DNA from: Candidatus Gemmiger stercoravium
GTDB lineage: Bacteria; Bacillota; Clostridia; Oscillospirales; Ruminococcaceae
Length of the DNA: 55,880 nt
Direction of reading: 5' to 3'
Assembly (NCBI GenBank): GCA_019119835.1
Contig: DWWE01000066.1
Span: 1 to 55,880, forward strand
The notes under the pieces are model-generated. The model was given only the letters and a program-made list of their open reading frames with translations, did not search any database and was not told where the DNA came from. Position 1 is the stretch's first letter. Each line of letters begins with the position of its first letter. Below are positions 35,002-45,098 of the stretch, in pieces. The translations under genes were made by a program, and so were the position numbers.

Positions 35002-35042
35002 GCGGCGGGCGCCTGCAAACGAGCAGGCGCCCGCCGCTTTTT
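35002..35042 (+). terminator. Strong intrinsic terminator between the BMP and ATPase genes
   Basis: A perfect 15-bp stem, GCGGCGGGCGCCTGC with GCAGGCGCCCGCCGC around a 6-nt loop, is followed by TTTTT. It would end most BMP transcripts, which fits surplus production of the binding protein. Confidence 0.92.
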
Positions 35043-35094
35043 GGTTGGGTGGGGCGCACGGCTGTGCCATTTCCCGAAAAAAGTTACAAATCGC

Positions 35095-35123
35095 TTGTGA
35101 ATGGTGGCAAAAACCTGTATAAT
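35095..35123 (+). promoter_or_regulatory. Promoter for the ABC ATPase gene
   Basis: TTGTGA at 35095-35100 and TATAAT at 35118-35123 are 17 bp apart, downstream of the terminator. It gives the transporter core a transcript of its own. Confidence 0.75.
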
Positions 35124-35160
35124 ATAGCTAACAATGATTTTGGAAAGGAGCGTGAACGGA

Positions 35161-36699
35161 TTGGCAGAGGATTTCGTGATCGAGATGCTGCACATCACCA
35201 AGGAATTCCCCGGCATCAAGGCGAATGATGATGTCACCCTCCAGCTGCGCCGCGGCGAAGTACATGCCCTGCTGGGCGAAAACGGCGCCGGAAAATCCAC
35301 GCTGATGAGCGTCTTGTTCGGCCTGTATCAGCCGGAACACGGCACAATACGCAAAAATGGCAAGGAGGTCAGCATCAAGGACCCCAACGACGCCAACGAC
35401 CTGGGCATCGGCATGGTCCACCAGCACTTCAAGCTGGTGGAGTGCTTCTCGGTGCTGGACAATATCATGCTTGGGGTGGAACCCTGCAAGGCCGGCTTTC
35501 TGCAAAAGTCGGTGGCCCGCAAGCGCGTGATGGAACTGTCGGAAAAATACGGCCTTCGGGTGGACCCGGACGCCCTGATCAGCGATATTTCGGTGGGGAT
35601 GCAGCAGCGCGTGGAGATCCTGAAGATGCTGTACCGGGACAATGAGATCCTGATTTTTGACGAGCCCACCGCCGTGCTCACCCCCCAGGAGATCGACGAA
35701 CTCATGGAGATCATGCGCGGCTTCAAGAAAGAGGGCAAGAGCATCCTTTTCATCACCCACAAACTCAACGAGATCATGGCGGTGGCTGACCGCTGCACCG
35801 TTCTGCGCAAGGGCAAGGGCATTGGCACGGTCGAGATCGCCAACACCACCAAGGAGGAACTCTCCCGCATGATGGTGGGCCGCGACGTACAGTTCGCGGT
35901 GGAAAAGGCCCCGGCCAAGCCCGGCAAACCGGTGCTGCAGGTGCAGGGGATGCGGGTGCCCAGCCGTGTCCACAAGAAGGAAGCGGTGCGGGATGTCAGC
36001 TTCACCGTCCACGCCGGCGAGATCGTCTGTCTGGCCGGCATCGAGGGCAACGGCCAGACCGAGCTGGTCTACGGCCTGACCGGGCTGGAAAAGCTCAGCG
36101 GCGGCACCCTCACGCTGGACGGCACCGACATCACCCATGCCTCCATCCGTCAGCGCTCCAAGGACGGGATGAGCCACATCCCCGAAGACCGCCACAAATA
36201 CGGCCTTGTGCTGGATTATACCCTGGAAAAGAACATGGTCCTGCAGCGCTACTGGGAACCCGCGTTCCAGAAAGGCGGCTTCATCCGTCAGGACGAAGTG
36301 CGCGCCTATTCGGACCGGCTGATCCAGCAGTATGACGTGCGCAGCGGCCAGGGCAGCGTGACCATCGCCCGCAGCATGTCCGGCGGCAACCAGCAGAAAG
36401 CCATCATCGCCCGGGAGATCGACAAGGACCCCAAGCTGTTGGTGGCGGTGCAGCCCACCCGCGGGCTGGACGTGGGCGCCATCGAGTATATCCACAAACA
36501 GATCGTGGCCGAGCGGGACCGGGGCACGGCCGTGCTGCTGGTCAGCCTGGAACTGGACGAAGTCATGAACCTGTCCGACCGGATCCTCGTGATGTACGAA
36601 GGGGAGATCGTGGGCGAATTTGACCCCAAGACCACCACGGTGCAGGAGCTGGGCCTGTATATGGCCGGCGCCAAAAAGCAGGAAAAGGAGGCGCACTGA
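35161..36699 (+). CDS. ABC importer ATPase for nucleosides, two fused ATPase domains
   Basis: A 512-residue tandem ATPase of the simple-sugar/nucleoside (CUT2-like) class. The first domain has Walker [10 protein letters not shown], a C-loop [10 protein letters not shown], Walker [10 protein letters not shown] and an ITHKL switch. The second has a degenerate Walker A ([10 protein letters not shown]), a C-loop SGGNQQKAI and QPTRGLDVG. This asymmetry is usual in the family. With the two permeases and the BMP lipoprotein it forms a complete nucleoside importer. I chose the TTG at 35161, with AAGGAG 10 nt upstream; an ATG at 35134 precedes this site and would add nine residues, but its own ribosome binding site is poor. 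Confidence 0.93.
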   Translation: MAEDFVIEMLHITKEFPGIKANDDVTLQLRRGEVHALLGENGAGKSTLMSVLFGLYQPEHGTIRKNGKEVSIKDPNDANDLGIGMVHQHFKLVECFSVLDNIMLGVEPCKAGFLQKSVARKRVMELSEKYGLRVDPDALISDISVGMQQRVEILKMLYRDNEILIFDEPTAVLTPQEIDELMEIMRGFKKEGKSILFITHKLNEIMAVADRCTVLRKGKGIGTVEIANTTKEELSRMMVGRDVQFAVEKAPAKPGKPVLQVQGMRVPSRVHKKEAVRDVSFTVHAGEIVCLAGIEGNGQTELVYGLTGLEKLSGGTLTLDGTDITHASIRQRSKDGMSHIPEDRHKYGLVLDYTLEKNMVLQRYWEPAFQKGGFIRQDEVRAYSDRLIQQYDVRSGQGSVTIARSMSGGNQQKAIIAREIDKDPKLLVAVQPTRGLDVGAIEYIHKQIVAERDRGTAVLLVSLELDEVMNLSDRILVMYEGEIVGEFDPKTTTVQELGLYMAGAKKQEKEAH

Positions 36700-36702
36700 G
36701 CC

Positions 36703-37869
36703 ATGGCAAAACAAAAGACCACAAGAAGTCTGGATGTCCGGGCCAAGCTGCACCAGAGCGTCAACACGGTGATGGCGGCACTGCTGTGCATCCTCATCGG
36801 CCTGCTGGTGGGGCTGCTGGTGCTGCTCATCATCAATCCGGAACATGCCTGGGCCGACGGCTTCATGCGCATCATCCAGGGCGGTTTCTACGACTATCCC
36901 TACGGCGTCGGCCGCACGCTGGTCAACGGCGCACCGCTCATCATGACCGGCCTTTCGGTGGCCTTTGCCTTCAAGACCGGCCTGTTCAACATCGGCGCCG
37001 CCGGCCAGTACACGCTGGGCGCCTTCGGCGGGCTGTACTGCGCCCTGGTGCTGCACCTGCCCTGGTTTGTCTGCCTACTGGTTTCGGCGCTGCTGGGCGC
37101 CGTCTGGGGGGCGATCCCCGGCATCTTCAAGGCATATCTGAATATCAACGAGGTCATCACCTCCATCATGTTCAACTGGATCGGCCTCTACCTGGTCTGT
37201 GAGGTCATCTACGGCCGCGGGGCCGGCCCGATGTACGACGCCAACAACACCCGCACCTGGAAGGTGCAGGACGTTTCGCCCGGATCGCTGATCCCCTCGA
37301 TGGGCCTTTCGGAATATTTCCACACCACCAGCAACACCATCGCCATCTTCCTGGCCATTGCGGTGGCCATTCTGATCTGGGTTGTGCTGGAAAAGACGAC
37401 CTTCGGCTACGAGCTCAAGGCGGTGGGCCTGAACAAGAACGCCGCCCGCTACGCCGGCATCAACGAGAAGAAGAACATCATCCTTTCCATGACCATTGCC
37501 GGCGCTCTGGCCGGTTTCGGCGCCGGCCTGCTCTATCTGTCCGGCGGCGCCGAGTGGAACCCCCTGAACACCACCACCCTGCCGGCCATGGGCTTCAACG
37601 GCATCGCCACCGCGCTGCTGGCATCCTCCCATCCCATCGGCACCATCTTCTCCTCGCTGTTCGTCTCCCACATCACGGTGGGCGGTTCCTTCCTGCCGAC
37701 CCGCTATTTCCCCACCGAAATCGCGGATCTGATCTCCGGCATCATCATCTATCTGTGCGCCTTCGCCATGCTGTTCCGCAGCCTGATCGGCCATGTGATG
37801 GAGCGCAAGCGCAAGAATACGGAGGCCGCTGCGGCGGCGCCCGACAAGACCGGGAAGGAGGGCAAGTGA
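36703..37869 (+). CDS. ABC importer permease for nucleosides (first)
   Basis: A 388-residue inner-membrane permease of the BPD_transp_2 type with about ten helices. The EAA-like cytoplasmic loop is [22 protein letters not shown], and the family stretch [20 protein letters not shown] near the N-terminus matches YufP-like permeases of BMP systems. It starts 3 bp after the ATPase stop, with AAAAGGAGG upstream in the ATPase end. A charged C-terminal tail ([13 protein letters not shown]) is cytoplasmic. Together with the second permease at 37871 it should form the channel of the importer. Confidence 0.93.
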   Translation: MAKQKTTRSLDVRAKLHQSVNTVMAALLCILIGLLVGLLVLLIINPEHAWADGFMRIIQGGFYDYPYGVGRTLVNGAPLIMTGLSVAFAFKTGLFNIGAAGQYTLGAFGGLYCALVLHLPWFVCLLVSALLGAVWGAIPGIFKAYLNINEVITSIMFNWIGLYLVCEVIYGRGAGPMYDANNTRTWKVQDVSPGSLIPSMGLSEYFHTTSNTIAIFLAIAVAILIWVVLEKTTFGYELKAVGLNKNAARYAGINEKKNIILSMTIAGALAGFGAGLLYLSGGAEWNPLNTTTLPAMGFNGIATALLASSHPIGTIFSSLFVSHITVGGSFLPTRYFPTEIADLISGIIIYLCAFAMLFRSLIGHVMERKRKNTEAAAAAPDKTGKEGK

Positions 37870-37870
37870 T

Positions 37871-38788
37871 ATGCTGCTACTCATCAAATATACCCTGCTG
37901 TACGGCATCGTGCTGATGCTGGTGGCGCTGGGCGGTATGTTCAGCGAGCATTCCGGCATCATCAACATCGCGCTGGAAGGCATCATGGTCATCGGCGGCC
38001 TGGGCGGCGTGCTCACAGTGGCCATGCTGCCCACCGGCACGGCCCCCTGGCTGGTGGTGCTGCTGTCGGTACTGGTGGCGGCCCTGTCGGGCATGGTCTA
38101 CTCGCTGCTGCTGGCCTTCGCCTCCATCAACCTGAAGGCAGACCAGACCATAGGCGGTACGGCCCTGAACATGCTGGCCACCGCCATCGCCGTGATCCTG
38201 GCCAAAAACTACAACGGCTCCACCTCCTCCAAGGTCAGCTACACCAACAACGCCTTCCTGTTCAAGATCGGCGGCCTGGAGCTGAACATCTTCATCCCGC
38301 TGGGCATCCTGCTGCTCATCATCAGCTATGTGGTCATGTACAAGACCCGCTTCGGCCTGCGGCTGCGGGCCTGCGGCGAACATCCCCAGGCGGCGGACTC
38401 GGTGGGCATCAATGTGTACAAGATGCGCTACAGCGGCGTGCTGATCTCCGGCCTGCTGGGCGGCATCGGCGGCCTGGCCTACATCATCCCCAGCGTGCAG
38501 ACCTGGAGCTTTGAGGTGGGCGTGGCCGGCACCGGCTTCCTGGCGCTGGCCGTCATGATCTTCGGCCAGTGGAAACCCATGCACATCTTCGGCGCGGCCA
38601 TGTTTTTTGCCGTGTTCAAAAGCCTGGCCAACATCGCGGACGCCACCGTCCTGTCCCAGCTGGGCTGGTCTTCCAACATCTACAATATGATGCCCTTCAT
38701 CGCCTCGATGGTCATTCTGGCTTTCACCAGCAAGAACAGCATGGCCCCCAAGGCCGAAGGCATCCCCTACGACAAGGGCAGCCGCTGA
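37871..38788 (+). CDS. ABC importer permease for nucleosides (second)
   Basis: A 305-residue BPD_transp_2 permease with about eight helices. Typical stretches are GGMFSEHSGIINIALEGIM near the N-terminus and RACGEHPQAADSVGINVYKMRY, the cytoplasmic coupling loop. The start lies one base after the stop of the first permease, with AAGGAGG in the preceding gene, so the pair is made together in equal amounts. It is shorter than the first permease, the usual asymmetry in YufP/YufQ-like pairs. A GC-rich hairpin and the pyrimidine-nucleoside phosphorylase gene follow. Confidence 0.93.
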   Translation: MLLLIKYTLLYGIVLMLVALGGMFSEHSGIINIALEGIMVIGGLGGVLTVAMLPTGTAPWLVVLLSVLVAALSGMVYSLLLAFASINLKADQTIGGTALNMLATAIAVILAKNYNGSTSSKVSYTNNAFLFKIGGLELNIFIPLGILLLIISYVVMYKTRFGLRLRACGEHPQAADSVGINVYKMRYSGVLISGLLGGIGGLAYIIPSVQTWSFEVGVAGTGFLALAVMIFGQWKPMHIFGAAMFFAVFKSLANIADATVLSQLGWSSNIYNMMPFIASMVILAFTSKNSMAPKAEGIPYDKGSR

Positions 38789-38813
38789 GCGGCCTGCACA
38801 GTCAAACGACCCA

Positions 38814-38855
38814 GCGGCCGCCGTTGCGGGTGCCATGCGCCCACCCGGCGGCCGC
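38814..38855 (+). other. Stable hairpin between the permease and phosphorylase genes
   Basis: GCGGCCGCCG (38814-38823) pairs with CGGCGGCCGC (38846-38855), a 10-bp stem with a 22-nt loop. No T-tract follows; the GGAGG ribosome binding site of the next gene lies 10 nt downstream. It may act as an mRNA stabiliser or processing site rather than a terminator. Confidence 0.6.
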
Positions 38856-38881
38856 CCCTGTTTCCGGAGGTGATATACCCT

Positions 38882-40207
38882 ATGCGTATGTATGACATCA
38901 TTGCAAAAAAGCGGGACGGCGGTACCCTGACCGAGGCGGAGATCGACTTTGCCATCCGGGGTTATGTGGCCGGCGAGATCCCGGATTACCAGATGAGCGC
39001 CCTGCTTATGGCCATTTACCTGCGGGGCATGACCGATGCCGAGACCGCCGTCCTCACCGACGTGATGGCCCGCTCGGGGGATATGGTGGACCTGTCCAGC
39101 ATCCCCGGCGTCAAGGTGGACAAACATTCCACCGGCGGGGTGGGGGACAAGACCACCCTGGTCATCGTGCCCATCGTGGCGGCCTGCGGGCTGCCGGTGG
39201 CCAAGATGAGCGGCCGCGGCCTGGGGCATACCGGCGGCACCATTGATAAGATGGAGGCCGTCCCCGGCACCCGCACCACCCTGACCCAGCAGGAATTCTT
39301 CGCCCAGGTCAACCGCATCGGCCTGGCCGTGATCGGCCAGAGCGGCCAGATTGCGGTGGCGGACAAAAAACTCTACGCCCTGCGGGATGTGACAGCCACC
39401 GTCGGCTGCATCCCGCTGATCGCCTCCTCCATCATGAGCAAGAAGCTGGCCGCCGGCTCGGACGCCATTCTGCTGGATGTCACCATGGGCACCGGCGCCT
39501 TCATGCAGAACCTGGAGGACGCCATCGAGCTGGCCCGGCTGATGGTCTCCATCGGTACGGCCCACGGCCGCAAGGTGGCGGCGCTCATCACCGACATGGA
39601 CAAACCCCTGGGGCACAACATCGGCAATGCGATGGAGGTGGCCGAAAGCATGGCGGTGCTGCAGGGCCGCGGCCCCGCCGACCTGACCGAAGTCTGCCTG
39701 CAGCTGGCCGCCAACATGCTGGTGCTGGGCGGCAAGGGCAGCCTGACCGCCTGCCGCGCCATGGCCGAGCGGGCGCTCAGCGACGGCACGGCCTTTGCCA
39801 AGTGCTGCCAGATGTTCGAAGCCCAGGGGGGCGACATCTCGGTGCTGCAGGACCCGGACCGGTTCCCCAGGGCCAAGTACTGCTACGATCTGGTGGTACG
39901 GGAAGGCGCGGGCTACATCACCGCCAACGATGTGGAAAAAATCGGCAACGCCAGCGTGCTGCTGGGGGCCGGCCGGTTGAAGAAGGAAGACCCCATCGAC
40001 TTTGCCGCCGGCATCGAACTGCACAAAAAGCTGGGGGATGCGGTCAGGCCCGGTGATGTGCTCTGCACCTTCTATGCCTCCGACCCGGCGCTCTTCGCCG
40101 CCGCCGAGGAGATGTACCGCAGCGGCCTTGTGATCTCCGACCGTCGGCCGGCTGAACCGCCGCTGGTCTACGCCCGGGTCACCGCCGACGGGGTCGAACG
40201 TTTCTGA
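38882..40207 (+). CDS. pdp: Pyrimidine-nucleoside phosphorylase
   Basis: A 441-residue phosphorylase of the thymidine/pyrimidine-nucleoside family, cleaving uridine and (deoxy)thymidine to base and (deoxy)ribose-1-phosphate. The signature region KMSGRGLGHTGGTIDK lies near 107-122, with KHSTGGVGDK (phosphate loop) before it and a C-terminal domain from about 340. The ATG at 38882 is 11 nt after GGAGG; the GTG at 38870 overlaps that site. In the cluster it handles pyrimidines, as DeoD handles purines and Cdd feeds cytidine into uridine. The length is normal for the family. Confidence 0.95.
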   Translation: MRMYDIIAKKRDGGTLTEAEIDFAIRGYVAGEIPDYQMSALLMAIYLRGMTDAETAVLTDVMARSGDMVDLSSIPGVKVDKHSTGGVGDKTTLVIVPIVAACGLPVAKMSGRGLGHTGGTIDKMEAVPGTRTTLTQQEFFAQVNRIGLAVIGQSGQIAVADKKLYALRDVTATVGCIPLIASSIMSKKLAAGSDAILLDVTMGTGAFMQNLEDAIELARLMVSIGTAHGRKVAALITDMDKPLGHNIGNAMEVAESMAVLQGRGPADLTEVCLQLAANMLVLGGKGSLTACRAMAERALSDGTAFAKCCQMFEAQGGDISVLQDPDRFPRAKYCYDLVVREGAGYITANDVEKIGNASVLLGAGRLKKEDPIDFAAGIELHKKLGDAVRPGDVLCTFYASDPALFAAAEEMYRSGLVISDRRPAEPPLVYARVTADGVERF

Positions 40208-40224
40208 AAAAGGGGGACAAGCTG

Positions 40225-40749
40225 ATGCAGCCCACATCCAAACCCGGCCTGGTCCACCTTTACTGCGGCGACGGCAAGGGCAAAACCACGGCGGCCATGG
40301 GCCTGGCGCTGCGGGCACTGGGGGCCGGGCATTCGGTCACCATCCTGCAGTTCCTCAAGGATGGTTCCAGCGCCGAACTGGCGCCGCTGCGCACACTGGG
40401 GGCCCGTGTCCTGGCCGGGCAGACCGGTTCCCGCTTTGTATTCCAGATGACCGAGGCGGAGCGGGCGCAGACCCGGCAGTACCAGAGCGAATTGCTGCGC
40501 ACCGTGCTGGCCGACCCCTGCGACCTGCTGATTCTGGATGAAGCCTGCGCCGCCTGGCAGCTGGATATGGTGGACCGGGACCTGCTGCAAAAGGCAGTGC
40601 TCGGCCGCCCGGCCGGGCGGGAGGTCGTGCTGACCGGCCGGGACCCCGCCCCCTGGATGCAGCAGGCCGCCGACTACTGCACCGAAATGTGCGCCCGCCG
40701 CCACCCCTACGACCGGGGCGTCCCGGCCCGCCCGGGCATCGAGTACTGA
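40225..40749 (+). CDS. cobO: Cob(I)alamin adenosyltransferase, CobO/BtuR type
   Basis: A 174-residue corrinoid adenosyltransferase that makes adenosylcobalamin from cob(I)alamin and ATP. The P-loop [18 protein letters not shown] lies near residues 15-32, the Walker-B-like [11 protein letters not shown] near 105, and the C-terminus [15 protein letters not shown] matches the family's KGIxARxGIEx end. It begins 17 bp after the phosphorylase stop with its own AAAGGGGGA, so it belongs to the same transcript. No other cobalamin gene is present. The link with nucleosides may be the need for adenosylcobalamin in ribonucleotide reductase, or just operon economy. Confidence 0.9.
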   Translation: MQPTSKPGLVHLYCGDGKGKTTAAMGLALRALGAGHSVTILQFLKDGSSAELAPLRTLGARVLAGQTGSRFVFQMTEAERAQTRQYQSELLRTVLADPCDLLILDEACAAWQLDMVDRDLLQKAVLGRPAGREVVLTGRDPAPWMQQAADYCTEMCARRHPYDRGVPARPGIEY

Positions 40750-40761
40750 GATTTTCCCAAA

Positions 40762-40790
40762 CGCCCCGCCGCCCGGCGGGCGCGGTTTTC
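40762..40790 (+). terminator. Terminator after cobO
   Basis: CCCGCC and GGCGGG (40765-40770 and 40775-40780) form a stem around GCCC, with a GC-rich base, followed by GGTTTTCT. It ends the nucleoside cluster before glpK. Confidence 0.7.
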
Positions 40791-40834
40791 TCTGCACTTT
40801 TACGATCGTTCAACTTAGGGAAGGAGAATCCTCT

Positions 40835-42337
40835 ATGGCCTACATCATGGCGCTGGATGCAGGGACCACCTCCAACCGCTGCATCCTGTTCAACGAAGCC
40901 GGGGAGATGTGCAGTGTCGCTCAAAAAGAGTTCACCCAGTATTTCCCCAAACCCGGTTGGGTCGAGCATGACGCCAACGAGATCTGGACCACCCAGCTGG
41001 GTGTGGCGCTGTCGGCGATGAACCAGATCGGCGCCAGCGCGGAGGATATTGCCGCCATCGGCATCACCAACCAGCGGGAGACCACCATCGTCTGGGACCG
41101 GGATACCGGCGAGCCGGTCTGCCATGCCATCGTCTGGCAGTGCCGCCGCACCAGCGAGTACTGCGACCAGCTCAAGGCCCGCGGCCTGACCGAAAAGTTC
41201 CGCCAGAAGACCGGTCTTGTCATCGACGCCTATTTCTCGGCCACCAAGCTCAAGTGGATCCTGGACAATGTGCCCGGCGCCCGGCGGCGGGCCGAAGCCG
41301 GGGAACTGCTGTTCGGCACGGTGGAAACCTGGCTGATCTGGAAGCTGACCTGCGGCAAGATCCACGTCACCGACTATTCCAACGCCAGCCGCACGATGAT
41401 GTTCAACATCCATACCCTGGACTGGGACGACGAGATTTTGCAGGAGCTGGACATCCCGCGCTGCATGCTGCCCAAGCCGATGCCCTCCAGCTGCTTCTAT
41501 GAATATGCCGACCCGATGCACTTCGGCGGCGAGATCAAGATCGCCGGTGCGGCCGGGGACCAGCAGGCCGCGCTGTTCGGCCAGACCTGCTTTGAGGAGG
41601 GCGAGGCCAAGAACACCTTCGGCACCGGCGGCTTCATGCTGATGAACACCGGCGAGCGGCCGGTCTATTCCCAAAACGGCCTGGTCACCACCATCGCCTG
41701 GGGTCTCGGCGGCAAGGTCTACTATGCCTTGGAAGGCTCCATCTTTGTGGCCGGTGCGGCCATCCAGTGGCTGCGGGACGAACTCCGCCTGCTGGAGGAT
41801 GCCCGCGACTCGGAATACATGGCCAACAAGGTCAAGGATACCAACGGCTGCTATGTGGTGCCGGCTTTCACCGGTCTGGGCGCCCCCTATTGGGACCAGT
41901 ACGCCCGCGGCACCATCGTGGGGCTGACCCGCGGCGTCAACAAATACCACATCGTCCGTGCCACGCTGGACAGCCAGTGCTATCAGGTCAACGATGTGCT
42001 CCACGCCATGCAGGCGGATTCCGGCATCACGATGACCAAACTGCAGGTGGACGGCGGCGCCTCGGCCAACAACTACCTGCTGCAAACGATGGCCGACATC
42101 AGCGACCTGCCGGTCAAGCGCCCCAAATGTGTCGAGACCACCGCCCTGGGCGCGGCCTACCTGGCCGGCCTGGCAGTGGGGTATTGGCAGTCGCCGGAGC
42201 AGGTGCGGCAGAACTGGGCGGTGGACCGGGTGTTCCGCCCGCAGATCACCGGGGCCGAGCGCACCCGGCGGCTGCGCGGCTGGCAGAAGGCGGTGCGCTG
42301 TTCCTTCGGCTGGGCCAAAGATGAGAATGAGGAATGA
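40835..42337 (+). CDS. glpK: Glycerol kinase
   Basis: A 500-residue glycerol kinase of the FGGY family, phosphorylating glycerol to sn-glycerol-3-phosphate. The ATP-binding N-terminus [12 protein letters not shown], the [10 protein letters not shown] stretch, WLIWKLT and the second-domain motif [12 protein letters not shown] are all present, as is [17 protein letters not shown] near the end. GGGAAGGAGAA precedes ATG 40835. The family histidine phosphorylated by PTS HPr in some Firmicutes was not checked residue by residue. It opens a cluster with two FAD enzymes and a DUF1667 protein that oxidise glycerol-3-phosphate. No glycerol facilitator gene is seen in the window. Confidence 0.97.
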   Translation: MAYIMALDAGTTSNRCILFNEAGEMCSVAQKEFTQYFPKPGWVEHDANEIWTTQLGVALSAMNQIGASAEDIAAIGITNQRETTIVWDRDTGEPVCHAIVWQCRRTSEYCDQLKARGLTEKFRQKTGLVIDAYFSATKLKWILDNVPGARRRAEAGELLFGTVETWLIWKLTCGKIHVTDYSNASRTMMFNIHTLDWDDEILQELDIPRCMLPKPMPSSCFYEYADPMHFGGEIKIAGAAGDQQAALFGQTCFEEGEAKNTFGTGGFMLMNTGERPVYSQNGLVTTIAWGLGGKVYYALEGSIFVAGAAIQWLRDELRLLEDARDSEYMANKVKDTNGCYVVPAFTGLGAPYWDQYARGTIVGLTRGVNKYHIVRATLDSQCYQVNDVLHAMQADSGITMTKLQVDGGASANNYLLQTMADISDLPVKRPKCVETTALGAAYLAGLAVGYWQSPEQVRQNWAVDRVFRPQITGAERTRRLRGWQKAVRCSFGWAKDENEE

Positions 42338-42384
42338 TCCGGGGCCAGACCCCGCAGGGAATGAGTAAGGAGAAATATGGACTT

Positions 42385-43818
42385 ATGATGGATGTGATCA
42401 TCATTGGCGCCGGTGTGTCCGGCTGCGCCAGCGCACGGGAACTCTCCCGCTACCAGGCGGACATCCTGGTGCTGGACAAAGAGGAAGATGTCTGCTGCGG
42501 CACCTCCAAGGCCAACAGCGCCATCGTTCATGCCGGTTTCGACGCCGCCCACGGCAGCCTGATGGCCAGGCTGAATGTGGAGGGCAGCCGTCGGATGCCC
42601 GCCCTGGCCAGGGAACTGGACTTTGCTTACCGGCAGTGCGGCAGTCTGGTGGTCTGCCTGAGTGAAGAGGACCGCCCCAAACTGCAGCAGCTGTACGAAA
42701 ACGGCGTGCAAAACGGGGTGGAGGGCCTGCGCATCATCGAGCGGGACGAGCTCGTGGCCATGGAACCCAACGTGTCGGACGATGCGGTGGCGGCCTTGTG
42801 GGCCCCCACCGGCGGCATCGTCTGCCCCTTCGGCATGACCTACGCCTTTGCGGAGAACGCCGCCAAAAACGGCGTCAAGTTCCAGTTTGACACCACCGTC
42901 ACCGGGGTCGAACCCGTCGCGGGCGGCTGGCGGGTCCACACCGACCGCGGCAGCTATGACACCCGCCTGGTGGTCAACGCCGCCGGCGTCTATGCGGACG
43001 TGCTGCACAACATGGCGGCCCCGGCCGATCCGATGCGGATCATCCCCCGCCGGGGCGACTACTTCCTGCTGGACCACACCGCCGGCGACCATGTGCGCCA
43101 TACGGTCTTCCAGCTGCCCGGCAAGTATGGCAAGGGGGTGCTGGTCACCCCCACCGTCCACGGCAACCTGCTGGTCGGCCCCACCGCCATCGACGTGGAG
43201 GACAAGGAGGCCACCAACACCACCGCCGCCGGGCTGGAGGAAGTCCGCGCCAAGTCCGGCCTGGCGGTCAAGGATCTTCCCATGCGCCAGACCATCACCA
43301 GCTTTGCCGGTTTGCGCGCCCACGAACCCCGTCACGATTTCTTTATCGGGGAGATCGCCCCCGGCTTTGTGGACTGCGCGGCCATCGAGTCGCCGGGCCT
43401 GTCCAGCGCGCCGGCCATCGGCGCCATGGTGGCCGATCTGGCGGCCAAGGCGCTGCATCTTGAGAAAAACCCTGCCTTCGACCCCACCCGCAAGGGCATC
43501 CTCGACCCCAAGACGCTGTCGTTTGAGGAGCGGGCCGAGCTGATCCGCCGGAATCCCGCCTACGGTCAGATCATCTGCCGTTGTGAGAGCGTCACCGAGG
43601 GCGAGATCATCGACGCCATCCATCGGGTGCCCGGCGCCCGCAGCCTGGACGGGGTCAAGCGCCGCACCCGCGCCGGAATGGGCCGCTGCCAGGCCGGTTT
43701 CTGCAGCCCGCGTGTCATGGAGATTCTCGCGCGGGAGCTGAACCTGCCGCTCAGCGCGATCACCAAGTCCGGCGGCGATTCCAAAATCATTGTCGGCACC
43801 AACAAGGACGCGCTGTAA
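42385..43818 (+). CDS. GlpA-like FAD-dependent glycerol-3-phosphate dehydrogenase with a BFD-type iron-sulfur domain
   Basis: A 477-residue flavoprotein. The N-terminal DAO domain begins MMDVIIIGAGVSGCASARELS with the FAD-binding loop and continues with CCGTSKANSAIVHAGFD and ITSFAGLRAHEPRHDFFIGE. The C-terminal domain is of the BFD [2Fe-2S] type: ICRCESVTEGEIIDAI and GMGRCQAGFC provide four cysteines. Together with the two genes downstream it resembles an anaerobic glycerol-3-phosphate (or 2-hydroxy acid) dehydrogenase. The ATG at 42385 is taken, with AAGGAG at 42367-42372 upstream; earlier in-frame codons overlap that site. Its place after glpK supports glycerol-3-phosphate as substrate. Confidence 0.88.
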   Translation: MMDVIIIGAGVSGCASARELSRYQADILVLDKEEDVCCGTSKANSAIVHAGFDAAHGSLMARLNVEGSRRMPALARELDFAYRQCGSLVVCLSEEDRPKLQQLYENGVQNGVEGLRIIERDELVAMEPNVSDDAVAALWAPTGGIVCPFGMTYAFAENAAKNGVKFQFDTTVTGVEPVAGGWRVHTDRGSYDTRLVVNAAGVYADVLHNMAAPADPMRIIPRRGDYFLLDHTAGDHVRHTVFQLPGKYGKGVLVTPTVHGNLLVGPTAIDVEDKEATNTTAAGLEEVRAKSGLAVKDLPMRQTITSFAGLRAHEPRHDFFIGEIAPGFVDCAAIESPGLSSAPAIGAMVADLAAKALHLEKNPAFDPTRKGILDPKTLSFEERAELIRRNPAYGQIICRCESVTEGEIIDAIHRVPGARSLDGVKRRTRAGMGRCQAGFCSPRVMEILARELNLPLSAITKSGGDSKIIVGTNKDAL

Positions 43819-43832
43819 GGGGGGAAGGGAAG

Positions 43833-45095
43833 ATGAAGAACGTAGATCTGGTCATCATCGGCGGAGGCCCCGCCGGTCTGGCAGCCGCTGTGGAGGCGCG
43901 CCGCCAGGGCATTCAGGATATTTTGATCCTCGAACGGGACAACGAACTGGGCGGCATTCTGAACCAGTGCATCCACAATGGCTTCGGCCTGCATACATTT
44001 AAGGAGGAACTCACCGGCCCCGAATACGCCGGCCGGTTCATCGCCCAGGTCAGGGAGATGGACATTCCCTGCAAACTCAACACTATGGTGCTCGACCTGG
44101 CCGCCGACAAGACGGTCACCGCCATGAACCGGCAGGACGGCCTGTTTCAGCTGCACCCCAAAGCGGTCATTCTGGCCATGGGCTGCCGGGAACGGCCCCG
44201 CGGCGCGCTGAACATCCCCGGATACCGCCCGGCAGGCATCTTTACCGCCGGCACCGCCCAGCGCCTTGTCAACATGGAAGGCTACATGCCCGGGCGCAAG
44301 GTGGTCATCCTCGGTTCGGGGGACATTGGCCTGATCATGGCCCGCCGCATGACGCTGGAAGGCGCCAGGGTGCAGGTGGTGGCCGAGCTGATGCCCTACT
44401 CCGGCGGGCTCAAGCGCAACATCGTTCAGTGCCTGGATGACTTCGGCATTCCGCTGAAACTCAGCCATACGGTGGTGGACATCCAGGGCAAAGAGCGGGT
44501 GGAGGGCATCACGCTGGCCCGCGTGGAAAACGGCAAGCCGGTGCCCGGCACCGAGGAACACTATGACTGTGACACCCTGCTGCTCTCCTGCGGGCTGCTG
44601 CCCGAAAACGAGCTCAGCCGCGCGGCCGGGGTCGAGCTCAACCCCACAACCAACGGTCCCAAGGTCAACGAGAGCCTGGAAACCAACATCCCCGGCGTGT
44701 TTGCCGCGGGCAACGTGCTGCATGTGCATGACCTGGTGGACTATGTCTCGGAGGAAGCCGGTGCAGCGGGCGCCCATGCGGCGGCCTATATCCAAAACGG
44801 GGAGCAGGGGGCCGATGCGGCTTCGCTGCCTGTCCGCTGCGAAAACGGCGTGCGCTACACCGTGCCCACCGCCATCCGCCCCGCCTGCGCGGGCGACAAG
44901 GTAACGTTGCGCTTCCGCGTCGGGGCTGTGTACAAGAACAAGAAGATCGCCGTCTACCTGGGCGATACCTGCATCTTCGCCCGCAAGCGCCCGGTGCTGG
45001 CCCCCGGCGAGATGGAGACCATCCAGCTCAAGGGTGAACTGCTCCGCAAGGACCCCGCGGCCGACCACATCACCGTCACGCTGGAGGAGGCATAA
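43833..45095 (+). CDS. NAD(P)/FAD-dependent oxidoreductase of the glycerol cluster
   Basis: A 420-residue flavoprotein of the pyridine nucleotide-disulfide oxidoreductase fold. The FAD loop GGGPAGLAAAVEA is at the N-terminus, LGGILNQCIHNGFGL follows, and a second nucleotide-binding loop KVVILGSGDIGLIMARRM lies near the middle. The stretch MGCRERPRGALNIPGYRPAGIFTAGTAQ is typical of subunits that join GlpA-like dehydrogenases in clostridia. The last 90 residues form a small extra domain. It probably passes electrons from the glycerol-3-phosphate dehydrogenase to NAD or another carrier. The start follows GGGGAAGGGAAG; the DUF1667 gene starts 3 bp after its stop. Confidence 0.88.
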   Translation: MKNVDLVIIGGGPAGLAAAVEARRQGIQDILILERDNELGGILNQCIHNGFGLHTFKEELTGPEYAGRFIAQVREMDIPCKLNTMVLDLAADKTVTAMNRQDGLFQLHPKAVILAMGCRERPRGALNIPGYRPAGIFTAGTAQRLVNMEGYMPGRKVVILGSGDIGLIMARRMTLEGARVQVVAELMPYSGGLKRNIVQCLDDFGIPLKLSHTVVDIQGKERVEGITLARVENGKPVPGTEEHYDCDTLLLSCGLLPENELSRAAGVELNPTTNGPKVNESLETNIPGVFAAGNVLHVHDLVDYVSEEAGAAGAHAAAYIQNGEQGADAASLPVRCENGVRYTVPTAIRPACAGDKVTLRFRVGAVYKNKKIAVYLGDTCIFARKRPVLAPGEMETIQLKGELLRKDPAADHITVTLEEA

Positions 45096-45098
45096 ACG

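Noticed and set aside
37877-40318. An 813-residue open frame on the minus strand
   Set aside because: It lies opposite the second permease and the pyrimidine-nucleoside phosphorylase. Codon bias and motifs are all on the plus strand.
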